Assembly: GCF_049445995.1 (NCBI RefSeq)
Contig: NZ_JBMSDZ010000041.1
Span: forward strand, 1 to 6,000
Source of the DNA: Dyella_A sp049445995
Lineage (GTDB): Bacteria > Pseudomonadota > Gammaproteobacteria > Xanthomonadales > Rhodanobacteraceae
Direction: 5' to 3'
Length of the DNA stretch: 6,000 bases
The notes below the pieces were generated by a model. The model saw only the letters and a program-made list of their open reading frames with translations, was not told where the DNA came from and ran no database searches. The translations under genes and the position numbers were made by a program. Shown here piece by piece: positions 3,379-6,000 of the stretch. Within the stretch, counting starts at the first letter, position 1; each line of letters starts with the position of its first letter.

Positions 3379-4361
3379 ATCCTCTGGTTCCTTCCGACGT
3401 TGACCTGCGCGACTTCGCTTTCATGCCGTTCGATGTGCAGCGACTGCTCACGTCTGAAACGTGGGTGCTGGGTACTGGCGACGAGCGCTCCGCAGCGATC
3501 ACGCTCTGGCTGGTGAGCTGGCACCAAGTACCGGCCGCTTCACTGCCTGACAACGACCGCATGCTCGCGCACCTGTCCCAGGCCAAGTCATGGCCGAAGG
3601 TGAAAGAGCACGCCATGCGCGGCTGGATGATCTGTGATGACGGGCGCTGGTATCACCCGGTCGTCGCCGAGAAGGCGCTGGAGGCATGGCTCGAAAAGCT
3701 CGCACAGCGCATCAGCAGCGGCGCGGGCAATGCGAAGCGTTGGGGGATTGAGTTCGACTCGACCGCAATCGAGGCGCAGATGGTCGAGGCGCGCACACTC
3801 CTGATGGACCTAAATCCGCAATCCCGGACGCTGTCAAAAAAGCGCACTTCGGGAATCCCGTCGGGACACAAAAAGACATCAACCGGGAATCCCGATCTTT
3901 TCCCGTCGGGAATCCCGTCGGGATCGCAAGAGACAGAGACAGGGACAGAGACAGGGAAAATAAAAGCTACCCCCATACCCCCAGCCGGTGCTGGCGCACC
4001 TGCCGCCGCTGACGCGACGGCGTCACCCCCGCTGGAGGTTCGAGCAGTGCTCGACGCCTACCACCACGCGCTGCCGCTGTGCCAACGGGTCTCGGTGCTC
4101 AACGCCAAGCGGCGAAAGCGCATCGACGCGGTGTGCAAGCTGGCGCGCCAGGTCTGCCGGCAGCAGGGCTGGGCGTACGACCCGCCAGAGTTCTGGGCCG
4201 CGTACTTCGCCGAATGCGCCACCGACCCGTGGATGCGTGGCGAGGTCGCCAACCCGAAGAACCCGGGCTGGAAGCAGAACCTCGATGTGCTGCTGGCCGA
4301 GGACCGCTTTGCCAAGGTCATGGACCAGGCCATCAGCGCGATGCAGCGGGAGGCCGCATGA
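3375..4361 (+). CDS. O-like replication initiator / helicase loader, DUF1376 domain (328 aa)
   Basis: The ATG overlaps the previous stop. Residues 1 to about 115 match the DUF1376 (YdaU) pattern of phage replication proteins: VDLRDFAFMPFDVQRL, then AAITLWLVSWHQVPAASLPD and CDDGRWYHPVVAEKALEAW. Residues 116-219 are a low-complexity linker whose DNA carries iteron-like repeats (3850-3923). Residues about 220-320 (VLDAYHHALP, RRKRIDAVCKLARQV, FWAAYF, PGWKQNLDVLLAEDRFAKVM) resemble the C-terminal domain of O-like proteins that contacts the helicase side. I infer that the N-terminal part binds the origin in its own gene and the C-terminal part brings in DnaB, as with lambda O/P or P22 gp18/gp12. 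The next gene is a DnaB helicase, overlapping by ATGA. A helicase-loader-only role is the alternative. Confidence 0.88.
   Translation: MNPLVPSDVDLRDFAFMPFDVQRLLTSETWVLGTGDERSAAITLWLVSWHQVPAASLPDNDRMLAHLSQAKSWPKVKEHAMRGWMICDDGRWYHPVVAEKALEAWLEKLAQRISSGAGNAKRWGIEFDSTAIEAQMVEARTLLMDLNPQSRTLSKKRTSGIPSGHKKTSTGNPDLFPSGIPSGSQETETGTETGKIKATPIPPAGAGAPAAADATASPPLEVRAVLDAYHHALPLCQRVSVLNAKRRKRIDAVCKLARQVCRQQGWAYDPPEFWAAYFAECATDPWMRGEVANPKNPGWKQNLDVLLAEDRFAKVMDQAISAMQREAA
3822..3965. other. Putative replication origin with iterons inside the initiator gene
   Basis: Three copies of CGGGAATCCCG, an interrupted palindrome, lie at 3850-3860, 3884-3894 and 3907-3917. Further CGGGA/TCCCG half-sites occur at 3822, 3862, 3901 and 3919. 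Most steps are 6, 11 or 22 bp, so the sites are helically phased. The copy at 3884 is read in a different codon phase (GNP) from the other two (GIP), so the DNA rather than the peptide is being conserved. Runs rich in A lie between the copies (3869-3874) and just downstream (3957-3965), as needed for an unwinding element. Lambda and relatives keep their origin inside gene O in the same way. Confidence 0.7.
3930..3959 (+). repeat. Tandem GAGACA/GGGACA hexamers beside the iterons
   Basis: Four hexamers run head to tail (GAGACA, GAGACA, GGGACA, GAGACA) followed by GGGAAA, starting seven bases after the last iteron half-site. The strand is purine-rich with no T, and it encodes an ET-ET-GT-ET-GK peptide. 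It may be part of the origin, giving strand asymmetry next to the A-rich segment, or simply a slippage-prone repeat. Confidence 0.7.
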
Positions 4362-5671
4362 ACGCCGAGCACGCCGTTCTGGGCGCCTGCCTGACCGACC
4401 CGAAGGCCTACTGGCGCGTCGCTGACCTGCTGGTGGCCGACGACTTCGCCGCAGGTGCCCACCGGAAGCTGTACGCCCTGATCCGCGACCGGGCCAACGC
4501 AAGCGAGCCGTTCGACGCGGTGACGATCCACGAGGCCGACGCGCATCTCGGGAATCTTGCGCTCGAGCTGGCAAGCAGCGAAGGATGGCGCCACGGCAAC
4601 GTGCGGGCCTACGCCCAGATGGTCACGCAGGCCGCGATGACTCGTCGCATCCATGCTGCCGGTGCGCAAATCGCTCGACTGGAGGGATCCGACGTGCTCG
4701 GCCAGGCCCAGCAGCTGCTCGGCGCCTGCCTGCCGCGCCACGCCGGCGAGGTGAAGCACATTCGCGAGTACCTGCGAGCCTCGGTGGCTGAGCTGCAGCG
4801 CCGGGTCAACGCGAAGGAGGCGATCACCGGCCTGCCGACCAGCCTCCCGGCGCTCGACGAGATGCTCTGCGGCTATCAGCCCGGCGACCTGATCGTGCTG
4901 GCCGCACGTCCCTCGGTGGGCAAGACCGCGTTCGCGATTCAGTCGCTGGTGAACGCTGCGCGGCACGGCAAGCGTGTTCTGTTCTTCAGCCTGGAAATGA
5001 CCGGCGTGAAGATCGCCGACCGCATCCAGGCGCACATCGCCCAGGTCAACGCCGCCGGCATGAAGCGCCCGGCCATCTTCGACGACGCCGACTTCGGCGC
5101 GCTGTTCAACGCCGCCGCCGAGATTGCCGACATGCCGCTGTACATCGACGAGACGCCGGCGCTCACCGTCGAGGCCCTGTGTGCTCGTGCCCGGCAGATC
5201 CACGCCACCACCGGCTGCGACCTGATCGCGATCGACTACCTGACGCAGATGACGCCGCCCGGTGGACCGAAGCTCAGCACCGCCGATGCGCTGCAGATCA
5301 TCACCCGGGCGCTGAAGGGTCTGGCCAAGGAGCTCAACGTGCCGGTGATCCTGCTCTCGCAGCTCAACCGCGACGGCGAAGGCCATCGCCCCACGCTCAA
5401 GGCCCTGCGCGACTCCGGCGCCATCGAGCAGGACGCCGACGTCGTCATCTTCCTGCACCGTCCCGATCCGAACCGGCGCGACCGCCTGGTGCTGATCGTG
5501 GAGAAGCAGCGCGACGGCGAGACCGGCGACATCTGGCTCGACTCCAACTACCGCCACCAGCGGTTCACCGCCATCGACCTGCCGGTCGACGACCAACCGA
5601 GCAAGCCCCAGGGCTTCGGGCGGTTCGGGCAACGCAAGCAGCAGGGAGGGTGGAATGGCTACCAGGACTGA
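4358..5671 (+). CDS. dnaB: DnaB-family replicative helicase (437 aa)
   Basis: The ATG overlaps the initiator stop (ATGA at 4358-4361). The protein is complete and a little shorter than bacterial DnaB (about 470). Residues 1-105 are the N-terminal hexamerisation/primase-binding domain (AEHAVLGACLTDPKAYWRVA). The RecA-like motor has Walker A ARPSVGKT at 183-190 (Lys189), the SLEM glutamate at Glu213, Walker B IAIDYL with Asp293, LLSQLNR with Gln335, and the DnaB signature LRDSGAIEQDADVVIFLHR from 350, followed by EKQRDGETG. All catalytic residues are present. It unwinds the phage fork 5' to 3' as a hexamer, loaded by the upstream O-like protein, making the phage independent of the host helicase, as with P22 gp12. 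The Gly/Gln-rich tail after about 415 is probably flexible. An earlier in-frame start (4079) lies inside the previous gene and is rejected. Confidence 0.95.
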   Translation: MNAEHAVLGACLTDPKAYWRVADLLVADDFAAGAHRKLYALIRDRANASEPFDAVTIHEADAHLGNLALELASSEGWRHGNVRAYAQMVTQAAMTRRIHAAGAQIARLEGSDVLGQAQQLLGACLPRHAGEVKHIREYLRASVAELQRRVNAKEAITGLPTSLPALDEMLCGYQPGDLIVLAARPSVGKTAFAIQSLVNAARHGKRVLFFSLEMTGVKIADRIQAHIAQVNAAGMKRPAIFDDADFGALFNAAAEIADMPLYIDETPALTVEALCARARQIHATTGCDLIAIDYLTQMTPPGGPKLSTADALQIITRALKGLAKELNVPVILLSQLNRDGEGHRPTLKALRDSGAIEQDADVVIFLHRPDPNRRDRLVLIVEKQRDGETGDIWLDSNYRHQRFTAIDLPVDDQPSKPQGFGRFGQRKQQGGWNGYQD

Positions 5672-6000
5672 ACAGATTTCCGCTGATCACGCCAGCCTCG
5701 CGCGCGAACAACCCGAAGATCAGCGCGAGCCGGGTGACCTGCTACGCACCCAGAACCTGGGCCGGACCGGCACTGCCCTGCGCCTGACCATCGGCGTCGA
5801 CCCCGGCATGCTCGGCGCACTGGTGGTGCTGGCCGACGGCATCCCCGACCAGTTCATCGACATGCCCACGGTTCCGCGGCCGACCACGGGAAACGAGGTG
5901 GACGCCTTCCGCCTGGCCGCGCTGCTGCGTGGCGTGCTGCAGCGTCACCCGGGCGCCCACGTCTTCGCCGCCGTCGAGGCGGTGTCCGTGCGGCCGGGCG
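5655..6000 (+). CDS. RuvC-like Holliday junction resolvase, N-terminal part
   Basis: ATG at 5655 is preceded by GGGAGGG with good spacing and overlaps the helicase end by 17 bp. The frame is open to the window edge (115 residues). Residues 1-44 are a polar, probably flexible extension; TIGVDPGMLGALVVLADG (45-62) is then the first strand pair of a RuvC-type RNase H fold, with Asp49 the first catalytic acid. FIDMPTVPRP follows, then VFAAVEAVSVRPG with Glu108 as the second acid. Phage-type RuvC proteins share this DMPT and VE..S..PG pattern. The enzyme would cleave Holliday junctions made during replication or recombination and so allow genome processing. The last catalytic acids lie beyond the edge, so activity cannot be judged. 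Confidence 0.85.
   Translation, partial: MATRTEQISADHASLAREQPEDQREPGDLLRTQNLGRTGTALRLTIGVDPGMLGALVVLADGIPDQFIDMPTVPRPTTGNEVDAFRLAALLRGVLQRHPGAHVFAAVEAVSVRPG

Noticed and set aside
4058..5632. A 524-residue open frame on the minus strand across the helicase gene
   Set aside because: It is the antisense shadow of the DnaB-family gene, whose motifs are complete on the plus strand. Long antisense frames are expected in GC-rich coding DNA.

Overview
The window looks like the immunity and early replication region of a lambdoid-type temperate phage or prophage in a GC-rich proteobacterium. The dense GC-rich codon use, the DUF1376-type replication protein and the general gene style would fit a Xanthomonadaceae or Pseudomonas-like host. 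That host guess is inference; the phage nature rests on gene content and order.

Left part (1-1433): the layout matches the lambda immunity region. A leftward early promoter (PL-like, about 250-279) drives two small genes of unknown function that run off the left edge. A rightward early promoter (PR-like, 1398-1427) drives cro. Both promoters have the same hexamers (TTGACC, 18 bp, TAGACT) and share a 22-bp block with one mismatch. Between them, on the minus strand, lie a CI/LexA-like repressor (703-1362) and a two-span membrane protein (329-700) that starts two bases after the repressor stop, in the position of lambda rexA/rexB. TGAAC/GTTCA half-sites are arrayed over both promoters, densest on the left (262-339), and are the likely operators.

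Middle part (1434-3378): after cro comes a GTG-started reading frame (1648-1932) that looks coding only in its first third. Its remainder lies antisense to a minus-strand gene (1757-2011), which suggests a mosaic junction or inserted moron. Rightward transcription resumes with a CII-like regulator (2171-2551), then a chain of small genes with 4-bp stop/start overlaps: a hypothetical, a small zinc-ribbon protein with a TTG start, and two more hypotheticals, one of them only 55 residues.

Right part (3375-6000): a replication module. An O-like initiator/helicase loader (DUF1376 N-terminus) carries a likely replication origin inside its own gene: three copies of an 11-bp interrupted palindrome plus extra half-sites, flanked by tandem hexamers and an A-rich stretch. 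It overlaps a complete DnaB-family replicative helicase. The helicase in turn overlaps the start of a RuvC-like Holliday junction resolvase cut by the window edge.

Working model: CI holds PL and PR off in the lysogen while the membrane protein is co-expressed with it. On induction Cro and the rightward operon are made, the O-like protein binds the origin in its own gene and loads the phage DnaB, and the RuvC-like nuclease resolves recombination intermediates. No RNA genes, insertion sequences or CRISPR arrays were seen.
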